In this document: positions 51,383 to 61,300 of the stretch, piece after piece | Position numbering within the stretch: position 1 is the first letter of the stretch | How the letters are laid out: every line of letters starts with the position of its first letter | Source of the DNA: RGIG8124 sp045130665 | GTDB lineage: Bacteria > Bacillota > Clostridia > Christensenellales > CAG-917 | Reading direction: 5' to 3' | DNA length: 64,000 bases | NCBI GenBank assembly: GCA_045130665.1 | Contig: JBGUQC010000004.1 | Location: 310,001-374,000, forward strand | Notes under the pieces: generated by a model | Told to the model about the DNA's origin: nothing | The model's input: the letters and a program-made list of their open reading frames with translations, nothing else | The model's database searches: none | Made by a program: the position numbers and the translations under genes

Positions 51383-53370
51383 GAACGGCATATATGAAAT
51401 TTACTATTGTATTAGCCGTACTCGTAGTAATGTTATGCACATCTATTATGGGTGTGCATAATGTTCAAAATACGGCATATGCTAGTGATGAAAACTATTT
51501 CGATAATACAAATGTCTATGAAGATCTTACATCTTCTACAACCAACGGAGAACCATTTGATATTAGAAATTACGCTTTCAATGAATCAAAACAAGCTTCC
51601 ATATTCTCATTTGTTGAGTACTGTTATTCCTTCAAAGCAAATATGCGTTCAAACTACGGACTATACATTTATGTATATAATCCTCAAGGAAAGAACTTTG
51701 CTACAAATACAAAGCAAAACAAAATACAGATGGCTACTGAATATAGAAACGGAGTTCCATCTAGATATGATAAGTTTGAGTTAAAATATTGTGGGAAAGT
51801 TGAAGAAACTAACTATAAAGGATTGTTTTATAAATTTAAGATAGTAAATGCTGAAACCTTTTTAGACAAAGTTAATTCAAATGAACGTAGATATGATGTT
51901 TCTGGTTTCGAATTAGTAGAATATGGCAAGCAAAACGCTAAAGAATATGGTGTTGGTGGCACATATAAGTTTACAGGATACTCAAAAGGTTATGGTCCAG
52001 ACGCCAATGCGGAATCTACTCTAACCTGTGTTGTAGATAATCTAGAAACATGTGAGTTAGAAGTTCACCATACTTATTTCAGAACAGATGGTGTATCTAA
52101 TCTTGGAAGTGGACATTATAACGAAGTTAATACTGTTTACTTTGAATTACCTAATCATTTTTTAGAAGACTATGGAAATCTACAAAAAATAAGAGCTGAA
52201 TGGTGGGAATACAAAACCCAAATGGCTTTTGTTACGGATAATAATGACTTTGTAAATCTTGCTAACCAATATAAATATGCAGATGCAAGTATATATAATC
52301 CAGACCAAACTAACGTCTTATATAGAAGAAACAATAAAGATATTCCTTTCTATGCCTATGCATATGATTATTGGGGGTCTAATGGAACGGAGCATTGGGA
52401 TCATTATTGGACTTATAACCTAGATTTATCTCCAGTAAAAATAGGCGGTGTTGGTTCTTATACAACATTGAGTTCAGATACAGTATCAACAAGACTTCCC
52501 TTTGTCTTCTATTCTCAATATCAAAATGAAGGTTCAATCTTTGATTTCTTAATGAGTCATAATTCGGCTGGAAGTGTTGAAGGAAGTGTTGTAGCAAATG
52601 CAATATATTCCTACGAGGCAAATTCAGAAGATTATATAGATTGTAATGGAAGACCTATATCCAAGTATTGTTTTGTAGATGACGTAGATGCTGGAAGAAC
52701 TCGTGGATACAATGATGTGACTATTGATTTGGAAGATACATTTGACTTAGATTCCTATGATAGCAACCATTCTTGGTGGGATAAACTTTGGAACTTTGGT
52801 ATAAATGCACCAAATACTAGCGAAGAATATCATAATGTAAATCCAATAGTAATCCTTACAGGAAATGATTTATTAGGTACCGATTCAGAAATATCTAGAA
52901 GACTGCTTGTTAATTCCAATGATATTAACGATTTAAGAACAGTATATGCTCATGCACAACTAAATGATTGTACAGTAGTATTGTTTAGATTTGCTAATAC
53001 AGATTACTTTACTGTTTCTGCAAGTGCCCAATCTACCAATGATTTATATGCCAATGGTTATGCTGCTCAAATGACTGTATTCCTTGATTTTGACATTATT
53101 GAATTAACTTTCAATAAAGATGGCGAATATACTGTCATACCAGTTGTAGCAAGTCCAATAGATATTATCAACTCACTAACACCTCCACCTAAATCTTTGG
53201 ACTGGTGGAAAGTGATTCTCGCAGTTATATTACTAATCCTTTTATTATTGTTATTAATACCTATATTACCATACATAATTAAGGGAGTAGTTTGGTTCGT
53301 ATCTGCACCAATAAAAGCAGTTAAAAATATAAAGAAAAAAAAGGAGGCAAATGATGATGGAAACACGTAA
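51379..53370 (+). CDS. Large secreted, C-terminally anchored protein (pIII-like adsorption candidate)
   Basis: 663 residues. Signal peptide with cleavage near NTAYA-SDE (about residue 37), a long extracellular part rich in Asn/Tyr/Asp, and a C-terminal membrane helix (ILAVILLILLLLLLIPILP) followed by a basic tail. This is the plan of the filamentous-phage adsorption protein pIII. The start is a TTG at 51379 with AGGAGGTGAT at the right distance; an ATG at 51394 is the alternative. No sequence match to a known pIII is claimed. Confidence 0.6.
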   Translation: MRTAYMKFTIVLAVLVVMLCTSIMGVHNVQNTAYASDENYFDNTNVYEDLTSSTTNGEPFDIRNYAFNESKQASIFSFVEYCYSFKANMRSNYGLYIYVYNPQGKNFATNTKQNKIQMATEYRNGVPSRYDKFELKYCGKVEETNYKGLFYKFKIVNAETFLDKVNSNERRYDVSGFELVEYGKQNAKEYGVGGTYKFTGYSKGYGPDANAESTLTCVVDNLETCELEVHHTYFRTDGVSNLGSGHYNEVNTVYFELPNHFLEDYGNLQKIRAEWWEYKTQMAFVTDNNDFVNLANQYKYADASIYNPDQTNVLYRRNNKDIPFYAYAYDYWGSNGTEHWDHYWTYNLDLSPVKIGGVGSYTTLSSDTVSTRLPFVFYSQYQNEGSIFDFLMSHNSAGSVEGSVVANAIYSYEANSEDYIDCNGRPISKYCFVDDVDAGRTRGYNDVTIDLEDTFDLDSYDSNHSWWDKLWNFGINAPNTSEEYHNVNPIVILTGNDLLGTDSEISRRLLVNSNDINDLRTVYAHAQLNDCTVVLFRFANTDYFTVSASAQSTNDLYANGYAAQMTVFLDFDIIELTFNKDGEYTVIPVVASPIDIINSLTPPPKSLDWWKVILAVILLILLLLLLIPILPYIIKGVVWFVSAPIKAVKNIKKKKEANDDGNT

Positions 53371-53776
53371 TTTATTAGGTCTAAAAATATGTATAATTAT
53401 ATCCTTATTTTTGGTGTTGTTTACTATGATGATTTCACCTCCAAATCCAACCGTTTCTTATGATGTTGCTTTTGCTGCTGATGATAACCCAGAACCAGTA
53501 TTAGTAACGGCTGAAGTAGAACCATATGGAGCAATAACAGACTTTGTTTGGACTCTTACTTGGGATGAAGAAAATACTAGCAATATAGTGTATTGGTCTG
53601 TTGAGGATAAAGATCCCCTTGAATATGTTGGACTTGAAATAGATGGGGCTAATTGCACAGTTTACTTTATCCAATATTATAAGATGCTAATCAAAGTTAC
53701 AGCTTATTTAACACTCACAGTAACATGCACTTCTAACGAAGAAATCTATGCTACTTGTAGTATAAAGTTGGGGTGA
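53351..53776 (+). CDS. Small secreted beta-rich protein of the phage module
   Basis: 141 residues (three consecutive ATGs at 53351, 53354 and 53357; spacing to GGAGG favours the later ones). Signal peptide to about AFAAD, then an Ig-like beta domain (FVWTLTWDEENTSNIVYWSVEDK is cut: TDFVWTLTWD) with two cysteines. The wording resembles that of the 365-residue protein, so it may be a related virion protein. Confidence 0.55.
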   Translation: MMMETRNLLGLKICIIISLFLVLFTMMISPPNPTVSYDVAFAADDNPEPVLVTAEVEPYGAITDFVWTLTWDEENTSNIVYWSVEDKDPLEYVGLEIDGANCTVYFIQYYKMLIKVTAYLTLTVTCTSNEEIYATCSIKLG

Positions 53777-53777
53777 A

Positions 53778-53915
53778 ATGCGTATGAAAATCTTTAAAAG
53801 AATAGTTGTAATAATAACTCTTATTCTTTTGGGATTGGTAGTTGGCTATCTGATTTATACAGGTAGTCAACTTACTCCAGAAAATGTGACAAATTATATA
53901 GGAGGTATAATATGA
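53778..53915 (+). CDS. 45-residue single-helix membrane protein
   Basis: Starts MRMKIFKRIVVIITLILL, one membrane helix, then a short neutral tail ending IGGII. GGGGTG lies before the ATG, and its stop overlaps the next start (ATGA). Size and topology suit a small inovirus capsid or membrane protein (pVI/pVII/pIX or major coat class), but it has basic residues at the wrong end for a typical major coat. It fills the gap between two certain genes exactly. Confidence 0.6.
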   Translation: MRMKIFKRIVVIITLILLGLVVGYLIYTGSQLTPENVTNYIGGII

Positions 53916-56041
53916 AAAATAAAGGTAAAAATATAGTAAATATAATCCTTGCAAGTATGATTTCTCTAGGTTCAATCTTACTTGCTATCTTTGTATTCAA
54001 TTCTTCATATAATCGCACATATGAGAGTTTATTAGATTTATTTGTATCAATAAAGTTCTATTTTTGTAGAATAATAGGCATTTCAACAACAACTGATGTG
54101 AGTGTGAATAACATGTCAAATATTATAACTCTGGGTGATATATTGCCTTCAAACTTTGAAGCCTTTAAGGAATCTTGTAAATCATATTTCAAACTATTAT
54201 TTAGTTCTTCCAATATAGAAGATTATTTCAGAACTTTGGGTAGTAATATTGCAGTTTATAGTAGGCTCTTACTTATAATCTTACCTGTAATTGCTGCCTT
54301 AATAATGTTAATCAAAATACTATATGGAGCAAGCAATAATAAGTACAATATCGATACAAAGCCTTTACGTCTATTTAAGTTTGTAAGCAAGATTACCTAT
54401 CAACCAATTAAGGAACAAATTCTATCATTTGTCGATTTCCTTAAAAGTTATAAATGGATATATAAGCTTTGGATTGTTATATGGATTTTCAATCTAAACT
54501 TTGCGTCCATTATCATTTCTGCATTAGCATACTTTTTCTATTTTGCAGTTTCTTTTGACTTCGTTTCTACTTATATTCAGTTTAAGAAATTGTTCGTAGA
54601 TTTAAGTGTGTTTTTCAAGCAATTTCCGTGGTATATTTTCTTACCATTTTTGCTTGTTATTTTTGATCGTTTTCGTAAGCGAATTGCGGATGAAATTTTG
54701 CGTCATAAAGAAGCTCAAAATTGTGGTTTTATAAACAGTCTTCCAATAGTCGAAATGACATGTGGAAGTATGGGCAAAAAGAAGACTACAACAATGACAG
54801 ATATGGCTCTTTCCCAAGAGGTTATGTTTAGACAAAAAGCATTCGAATTATTAAAGAAAAACGATATGAAGTTTCCATACTTCCCTTGGATTTCTTTTGA
54901 AATGGAATTAAAGAAATGTATGGAACACGGAACAGTATATAACTTGGCAACATGTAAAGCCTTTGTTGAAAAGAAACGAGCAAGGTTCGAAAAACATCAA
55001 ATAACAGTGTTACAGTTATACGGTTATGACACCAACAAGTATGGTATGTATTATGATGACGTCCTTAATAACTCTTACTTGTTTGATGTCTTAGAAACAT
55101 ATGCTAAGTTATACTTCATCTATGTTATTGAGTCTAGTATTCTTGTAGCCAACTATTCTATTCGTGAAGATAATGTTTTAATGGATGCTGGTAATTTCCC
55201 ATTATGGCAAACAGATTTCTTCCCTGATAAGTTCCCTACCAAATCTAGACATTCACATATATTAGATTTTGATACACTTCGTTTGGGTAAAAAAGTAATT
55301 GAGAATAATCCAAAAACGGGCAGTTTTGAGTTTGGTGTTGTTGTTATAAGCGAAGTAGGTAAAGAAAGAGGAAATAACCTTGAACTCAAAGAAGTTAAGA
55401 AAGGTGTAGAAGAAACGAATCAGAAAAATGATTTGTTTAATTCTTGGCTAAAAATGTGTAGGCATGCTGCGACAGTAGATAATTACCCTTTCATTAAAGT
55501 ATTTACAGATGAACAAAGACCAGAATCATGGGGTGCTGATGCAAGAGATCTTGCTGATATTGTTTATATCGTTTCTAGTGGTGAGCAACAATTAGCTTTG
55601 CCATTTTATACAATTGGTGAAATGATAAATGATTTCTTGTTAGCAAGATTCACTAAACTCTATTACGATTTTCGTTATAGACGAGGTGATAATACCCTAC
55701 TTGTTCATATTCTTAAAACAATAGTTTCTAAAATCTATAACCATAATCTACGAATTTATAATAGGTATGGTTATTCTCAAGTAATTGTTGAAACTGAATG
55801 TGGCCGTTTGAAAGGCAAAAAAGGAAGACATAAATACAATCTTATGAACGTAAAGATTTACAGACATAGATTCTCTACCGATTGTTTTAGTGATTATTTC
55901 AATAATTTAGCGTCCAAAACTAAACTTGGTCTAAATGATTATTTGGAATATGCAACAGAAAGAGCAACAGTTGATGAACTCAAACAGCAAAACAGCTATT
56001 TTATTGGTGCCTTATATAAAGATAAGAAGGAGGAAGAATAA
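53912..56041 (+). CDS. pI/Zot-like morphogenesis ATPase (inovirus)
   Basis: 709 residues. About four membrane helices in the first 270 residues, then an ATPase: Walker A TCGSMGKKKTT near 285-295, and Walker B VVVISEVGKERGNN near 475. Divergent Walker A with K-rich P-loop, membrane helices before it and a following Rep gene are what is known for pI-like proteins of cryptic Gram-positive inoviruses. The enzyme would drive extrusion of filamentous virions. FtsK/VirD4-type ATPases are the alternative. Confidence 0.75.
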   Translation: MKNKGKNIVNIILASMISLGSILLAIFVFNSSYNRTYESLLDLFVSIKFYFCRIIGISTTTDVSVNNMSNIITLGDILPSNFEAFKESCKSYFKLLFSSSNIEDYFRTLGSNIAVYSRLLLIILPVIAALIMLIKILYGASNNKYNIDTKPLRLFKFVSKITYQPIKEQILSFVDFLKSYKWIYKLWIVIWIFNLNFASIIISALAYFFYFAVSFDFVSTYIQFKKLFVDLSVFFKQFPWYIFLPFLLVIFDRFRKRIADEILRHKEAQNCGFINSLPIVEMTCGSMGKKKTTTMTDMALSQEVMFRQKAFELLKKNDMKFPYFPWISFEMELKKCMEHGTVYNLATCKAFVEKKRARFEKHQITVLQLYGYDTNKYGMYYDDVLNNSYLFDVLETYAKLYFIYVIESSILVANYSIREDNVLMDAGNFPLWQTDFFPDKFPTKSRHSHILDFDTLRLGKKVIENNPKTGSFEFGVVVISEVGKERGNNLELKEVKKGVEETNQKNDLFNSWLKMCRHAATVDNYPFIKVFTDEQRPESWGADARDLADIVYIVSSGEQQLALPFYTIGEMINDFLLARFTKLYYDFRYRRGDNTLLVHILKTIVSKIYNHNLRIYNRYGYSQVIVETECGRLKGKKGRHKYNLMNVKIYRHRFSTDCFSDYFNNLASKTKLGLNDYLEYATERATVDELKQQNSYFIGALYKDKKEEE

Positions 56042-57015
56042 TGGAATACTACCCTAAATCAAAGATTTATTTTGATGGTTCTCATTATATTGCTATTCCT
56101 CATACAGAAGGTTTCAAGAGAAGGAAGTCCCTTGTTATTAGGGAGCCAAAGGTTAAGGTGATCGAAAGACCACCTATTAAACCTCCAAAAGTCGAAGTAA
56201 AGCAAGAAGTTCAAAAACCAGTTGCTCCTAAAATGCAAACAAAAACTGAAATCTTTAATGATATTTATATGGAATCATTATCTCTTCCTAAGGCTGAAAG
56301 AAAGGAATATGTAACCAATAATATGGCTAAATACTTCCCTAATCCAGACCCTGTAAAGCTTGAAAAGTATATTGAAAAGAAAAGAGATGCTAGAAAGAAG
56401 AATATATTGGCAAGAAAAACTAGGTTTATCCGTAAAGCCTATATGAATGACTTTAATTATTTTGCCACCTTTACATATGATAGCAAAAAGATGGATGAGA
56501 ATACTTTCAAGAAAAAGTTATCAATGTGCTTAAGCAACTTTCAAAAGCGTAAAAAATGGAGATATATGGGTGTATGGGAAAGAGCTCCAGAATCTAAAAG
56601 ATTGCACTTTCACTGTCTATTATATGTCCCTGATGGAACAATGCCAGGATATTTAGTAGATATTAGAGATTATGATACAAAAGCAAAAAGAATGAGAACC
56701 ACAACTCAGAACTCATATTTTAATCATAATTTTGGAAGATCTGACTTTGAAGAAATAGATGCCACATTATTAAAAATGGGAAAGGCAATGTTATATCTTT
56801 TGAAATATATAGAAAAAACTGGAGAAAAAATCATGTATTCTCGTGGACTTCCTATGTATTGTGTATCAGATATTAGTGATAAAGATGTTCTTTGTCATTA
56901 TGGTTTCAAAGAGCAAAAAATGATACTCCAGGATGACTTCACATGTTATGACGAAGGAGAAATATTGGGCACGTTTGATGATGACTTAAAAAAGTCTCTA
57001 AAAAAGTCAAATTGA
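56041..57015 (+). CDS. Rolling-circle replication initiator (HUH Rep)
   Basis: 324 residues. The HUH motif RLHFHCLLYVP near 186-196 binds the metal, preceded by a strand FATFTYDSK, and a likely catalytic tyrosine lies in YLLKYIEKTG near 253-257. The pattern is that of phage gene II / ORF2-type replication proteins. It starts directly at the end of the ATPase gene (shared A). It would nick the origin to start rolling-circle replication of the phage genome. Confidence 0.8.
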   Translation: MEYYPKSKIYFDGSHYIAIPHTEGFKRRKSLVIREPKVKVIERPPIKPPKVEVKQEVQKPVAPKMQTKTEIFNDIYMESLSLPKAERKEYVTNNMAKYFPNPDPVKLEKYIEKKRDARKKNILARKTRFIRKAYMNDFNYFATFTYDSKKMDENTFKKKLSMCLSNFQKRKKWRYMGVWERAPESKRLHFHCLLYVPDGTMPGYLVDIRDYDTKAKRMRTTTQNSYFNHNFGRSDFEEIDATLLKMGKAMLYLLKYIEKTGEKIMYSRGLPMYCVSDISDKDVLCHYGFKEQKMILQDDFTCYDEGEILGTFDDDLKKSLKKSN

Positions 57016-57152
57016 GTAAAATATATGGTTAGAATGCAGATAAATACAAATAACAAAGGGCGATGGTTTGTGGGCGTTATTGCAAGCGGGTTAGCGCAAA
57101 ACCCCACTCCACGCCTTATTTTGCTTCTCCATATTTGCCAAGTTTGTTTTAG

Positions 57153-57215
57153 TTAGGCGTGCCATATCTGGTGGAGCGTAGCGACACCACTTGTATCAAG
57201 ATATGGCACGTCTAA
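57153..57215. repeat. 17-bp inverted repeat with nested hairpin
   Basis: Arms TTAGGCGTGCCATATCT and AGATATGGCACGTCTAA pair over 17 bp with one G-T; the 29-nt loop contains a second stem GTGG / CCAC. A nick site of the HUH Rep could lie here. Confidence 0.7.
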
Positions 57216-57294
57216 TAGTCAAGCATGTACAAAATATTGTTATGTACGATTTTTCGTACACCCATTTTTATAGAATGAAAATTGCATTAATATA

Positions 57295-57323
57295 TTGAAA
57301 AACAAAGGCATCTATGTTAAAAT
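57295..57323 (+). promoter_or_regulatory. Promoter of the restriction-modification pair
   Basis: TTGAAA (57295-57300), 17-nt spacer, TAAAAT (57318-57323). Confidence 0.75.
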
Positions 57324-57324
57324 A

Positions 57325-57338
57325 TTATCAATATTTTA
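57325..57338 (+). repeat. Right copy of the 14-bp direct repeat
   Basis: TTATCAATATTTTA, same as 48807-48820; it falls between the promoter and the first gene of the restriction-modification pair. Confidence 0.3.
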
Positions 57339-57369
57339 GGTTGTTTTTATTATCAAGGAGGAAAATAAT

Positions 57370-58341
57370 ATGTCCAATACAAGTACTCATGTTGTACCAG
57401 ATACATTTATTTATTCATTGGACTCCAAGATTTTAAAAATTTTATTAAGAGATAAGACAACTAGAAAGAATATCATATGGGCAACTAATGAATACTCTTT
57501 TTTGGGCAAAGGTTTTTCTGCTGATGATGAAATTGTTTTATCAGATATTATTGGTTTTGCATCTATAATAAAACCAAGAGTAATTAAAAATAAAGAAACT
57601 AAATCCAATCGAATAAAGGGGATGGCTGAAGTATTTACTCCTTCTTGGATTTGTAATTTACAAAACAATCAAATAGATGAAGATTGGTTTGGAAAATCAA
57701 ATGTCTTTAATAAAGCATCTGAAAATGGCTGGAAAACATCAAATAGAATTATAACATTCCCAAAAAGACTTGGGAAAACTTGGCAGGACTATGTTAAGTC
57801 CAAAAGACTAGAGATTACATGCGGAGAGGCTCCGTATTTGACTAGTAGATATGATATGGTTACAGGAAAATATATTGCAGTTAAAGATAGAATTGGATTG
57901 CTAGACAGAAAATTAAGAATTGTTTCAGAAAATGTCGATTCTGAAAATGATTGGTACCAATGGGCAAAAATTGGAGTTCAAAGTGTCTATGGTTATGATT
58001 GGCAAGGTGATAATGTATTATTAGCTCGCGAAAATTTATTGTTTACAGTTATGGAATTTTTTGAAAATAAATTCCAAAAATCCATTTCTAATGATTATTT
58101 AATAGAGATTTCAAAGGTTTTGGCATGGAATATTTTCCAAATGGATGGCATTAAGTATGTTATACCAAATAGTTGTAAAAACGATAATAACATAAACACA
58201 AAAGATTCTTATAATGATAATGCTAAATGTATGGGCTGTATAAGAAATGACAATAGTAGACATAATGGAATATATAGTAGAACATATGATTGGATAGGTA
58301 ATAAATCTGTTGAATTCTATTCTTTTGTTAAGGAGAAATAA
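57370..58341 (+). CDS. Restriction-system M-associated subunit
   Basis: 323 residues. The segments AEVFTPSWICNLQNNQIDEDWFG, TCGEAPYLTSRYD, GLLDRKLRIVSENV and WQGDNVLLAREN (each quoted in part: VFTPSWICN, CGEAPYL, GLLDRKLR) match proteins listed as restriction endonuclease subunit M in bacterial type I/II-like systems. It lacks visible SAM or nuclease motifs and probably acts as a partner of the large protein 2 nt downstream. Ribosome binding site AAGGAGG. Confidence 0.65.
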   Translation: MSNTSTHVVPDTFIYSLDSKILKILLRDKTTRKNIIWATNEYSFLGKGFSADDEIVLSDIIGFASIIKPRVIKNKETKSNRIKGMAEVFTPSWICNLQNNQIDEDWFGKSNVFNKASENGWKTSNRIITFPKRLGKTWQDYVKSKRLEITCGEAPYLTSRYDMVTGKYIAVKDRIGLLDRKLRIVSENVDSENDWYQWAKIGVQSVYGYDWQGDNVLLARENLLFTVMEFFENKFQKSISNDYLIEISKVLAWNIFQMDGIKYVIPNSCKNDNNINTKDSYNDNAKCMGCIRNDNSRHNGIYSRTYDWIGNKSVEFYSFVKEK

Positions 58342-58343
58342 TT

Positions 58344-61300
58344 ATGATTAAGTACAATGTGGCAACTTATAATCTTATATACATTTATTCAATTCCAGAT
58401 GAGGCTCATAAGGGTTTATTAAAAATTGGAAAAACCTCTTTCTCATCCTCATTAAGTATTGCTCAATTAACTCCTAATTGTCCTACTCTTGATAAATATG
58501 CACATCTAAGAATAGACCAACAAACAAAGACAGCTATGGTTCCATATAAATTAGAATATACAGAATTAGCCACACGTCAAATAACAATGAAAGATGGTTC
58601 CACACAAATTCAATCATTTATAGATGATGATGTACGCGATGTCTTATTAAATTCAAACATTCATTCAATAAAATTTTTGGAAAGTGGGAAACCAAGTGAA
58701 TGGTATATTGTCGATTTAGATAAGGCAATTTCTGCCATTTCATGTGTAAAACAAGGGAAATTATTTTTAGACAATACTGTTCTTTCTCCAATACCTACAA
58801 AGCCAAATATAAATCTTAGAGATGAACAGGAAGAAAATATTAAATATACTATGGATATATTTAAACGTTATGATACTATGCTTTGGGATTGTAAGATGCG
58901 TTATGGAAAGACTGTAACTGCCTATGAATTAATTAAACGTTCTGGATATAATAAAGTCATAGTAATAACACACCGCCCTGCTGTTGAAGATGGTTGGGGT
59001 TCAGATCATCAATTAATTTTTAACGGAACCAATAATAAATTTATTGATAAAACAAATGGTTCTTATTCTTTTGATGATGCTATTGATGCAGAAAATGATG
59101 CCATCTTAAAAAAAACTATTAATGATAATATACCTTTTGTTTATTTTGCTTCAATTCAAGATTTAAGGGGTTCTATACGAGTTGGTGGAAAATATAATAA
59201 AAATAATGCTGTTTTTGATATTGATTGGGATCTATTAATTATAGATGAAGCTCATGAAGGTGTAATGACCGATTTGGGCGATGCAGTTATAAAAGCGATT
59301 AGAAAACCTAATACAAAAGTTTTATCTTTATCTGGCACTCCTTATAATATAATGAGTGATTACGCAGAAAATAAATTTACCTGGACCTACGTTGATGAAC
59401 AAAAAGCAAAAGAAGAATGGTATGATTTGCATCCTGACGAAAAAAATCCATATGAAGATTTACCAAAGATGAATATCTATACTTTTGATCTTGCAGAGAT
59501 TTTGCCAGATTCATATAGATACGTTTCAGATGATTCTGCATTTAACTTTAGAGAATTTTTTAGAACTTGGACTGGCGATATACTTAGGGATTATAGAAGT
59601 ATCCCTTCTGGCAAATCTATTGGTGATTTTGTTCATGAAGAAGATGTCTTCTCTTTTTTAACACTTATATCTAAAGAAGATGCAGAAAGCAATTATCCTT
59701 TTTCTTGTAATGAATATAGAGAGATGTTTTCTCATACTTTTTGGATTGTTCCTGGCGTTAAAGAAGCAAAGGCTTTAAGTGCAATGATTCAAAGTCATCC
59801 AAATTTTAAAGATTATGAAGTTGTGAATATTGCTGGTGATGGTGATGAAGAAAAACCATACGATGAGGCTCTTGCGCTAGTAAAAAGTTCAATAAAAGCT
59901 TTTGATAAAACTATAACTATTTCTTGTGGAAAATTAACAACAGGTGTCACGGTAAGAGAATGGACAGGTATAATGATGTTGTCCGGTTCATCATCAACTT
60001 CTGCTTCTGGATATATGCAAGCAATTTTCCGTGTTCAATCACCTGGATACATAAATGGTAAACAAAAACAAAATTGCTATGTTTTTGATTTTGCACCTGA
60101 TAGAACTCTTAAGGTTATTGCTGAAGTACATAGAGTTACTACAAAGAGTATTAAGAGTGATGATAATGCAAAGCGAGCTTTAGGTGAATTTATTAATTTT
60201 TGTCCAGTTATTTCAATAGAAGGAAATCGTTTAAGAAAATATAATGTTGACGAAATGATGCGTCAGATTAAACGTATATCTGTTGAGGCTGCAGTAAATA
60301 GTGGTTTTGATGATGATAGCATTTACAAATCCGATGCAGGTATTACATTGGATTCTTATGATGAAAATATTTTGAGAAAATTAGCAAATGTAGTTATACC
60401 TCAAAAGAAAAAAAGAAATACAAATGAAGTTATTGTTAGTTTCAATGGTTTAACTGAGGAAAAACGCAAAATGGCTGAAAAAGCACAAAGAAAACCTCAA
60501 AAAGATTTAACTCCTGAAGAGAAAGAAGCACTAGAACTCTTAAAAAAGCAAAAAGAGGAACAAAAGAAACTATTTAATCTTTTACGAGCGGTATCAATTA
60601 GACTTCCTCTCTTATTTTATGGTGCAGATGCTGATATAACAAAAATCATTCATTTAAGAGATTTCGTTAATATTGTTGATGAAGAATCTTGGAAAGAATT
60701 TATGCCAGATGGTTTGACCACTGATTTATTTTTAGACATTTTAAAATATTATGACGAAGACGTTGTCGTTGGTGCTGGTCTAAGAATTAGAAAACTAGCT
60801 AAACAAGCCGACGAATTACCACCTACTTTAAGGGCAAAGCGTATTGTTGAAATTTTATCTCGTTTTAAAAATCCAGATAAAGAAACTGTTTTAACACCAT
60901 GGAATGTTGTTAATATGCATCTTGGGGAAGTTTTTGGTGGATATGTTTTCTTTGATGATACATATAAAAAGGAATTAGATGAACCTAGATTTGTTGAAGT
61001 TGAACATATAAGTACAGATGTATTTCTTAATCCAAAGGTTAAAATTTTAGAAATGAACTCAAAGTCTGGTCTTTATCCATTATTTATGGCATATACACTC
61101 TATATGATAAGACTGACTGGGAAAGAAAAGAATGCATCATTAGAAGAAACAAATGATATTTGGTTTGATGTTTTGAAAAATAATATCTATGTTCTTTGTA
61201 AAACTAAAATGGCAAAAATGATTACAATAAGAACCTTAGTTGGTTATACAAATAAAACAGTTAATGCGGTTTATTTAACAAAGTTAATAGAAGAAAGGAT

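Larger units (their letters stand above)
57016..57369 (+). other. Non-coding region, probable replication origin of the inovirus-like element
   Basis: 354 bases without a gene. In order: a GC-rich hairpin region (57069-57117, GGCGT...ACGCC with inner TTGC...GCAA); a 63-nt hairpin (57153-57215); the hairpin TGTACGA-TTTT-TCGTACA (57243-57260); then the promoter of the next gene. Position right after Rep and the large extruded hairpin are typical of rolling-circle origins. Confidence 0.5.

Noticed and set aside
53912..56041. 709-residue ATPase as a conjugation coupling protein
   Set aside because: The P-loop, topology and following Rep fit inovirus pI better, and no relaxase or type IV secretion genes are nearby; kept as an alternative only.
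57951..57960. TTGGTACCAA as a third WYL operator
   Set aside because: It has half-sites in the opposite order and no spacer, and lies inside a coding sequence.
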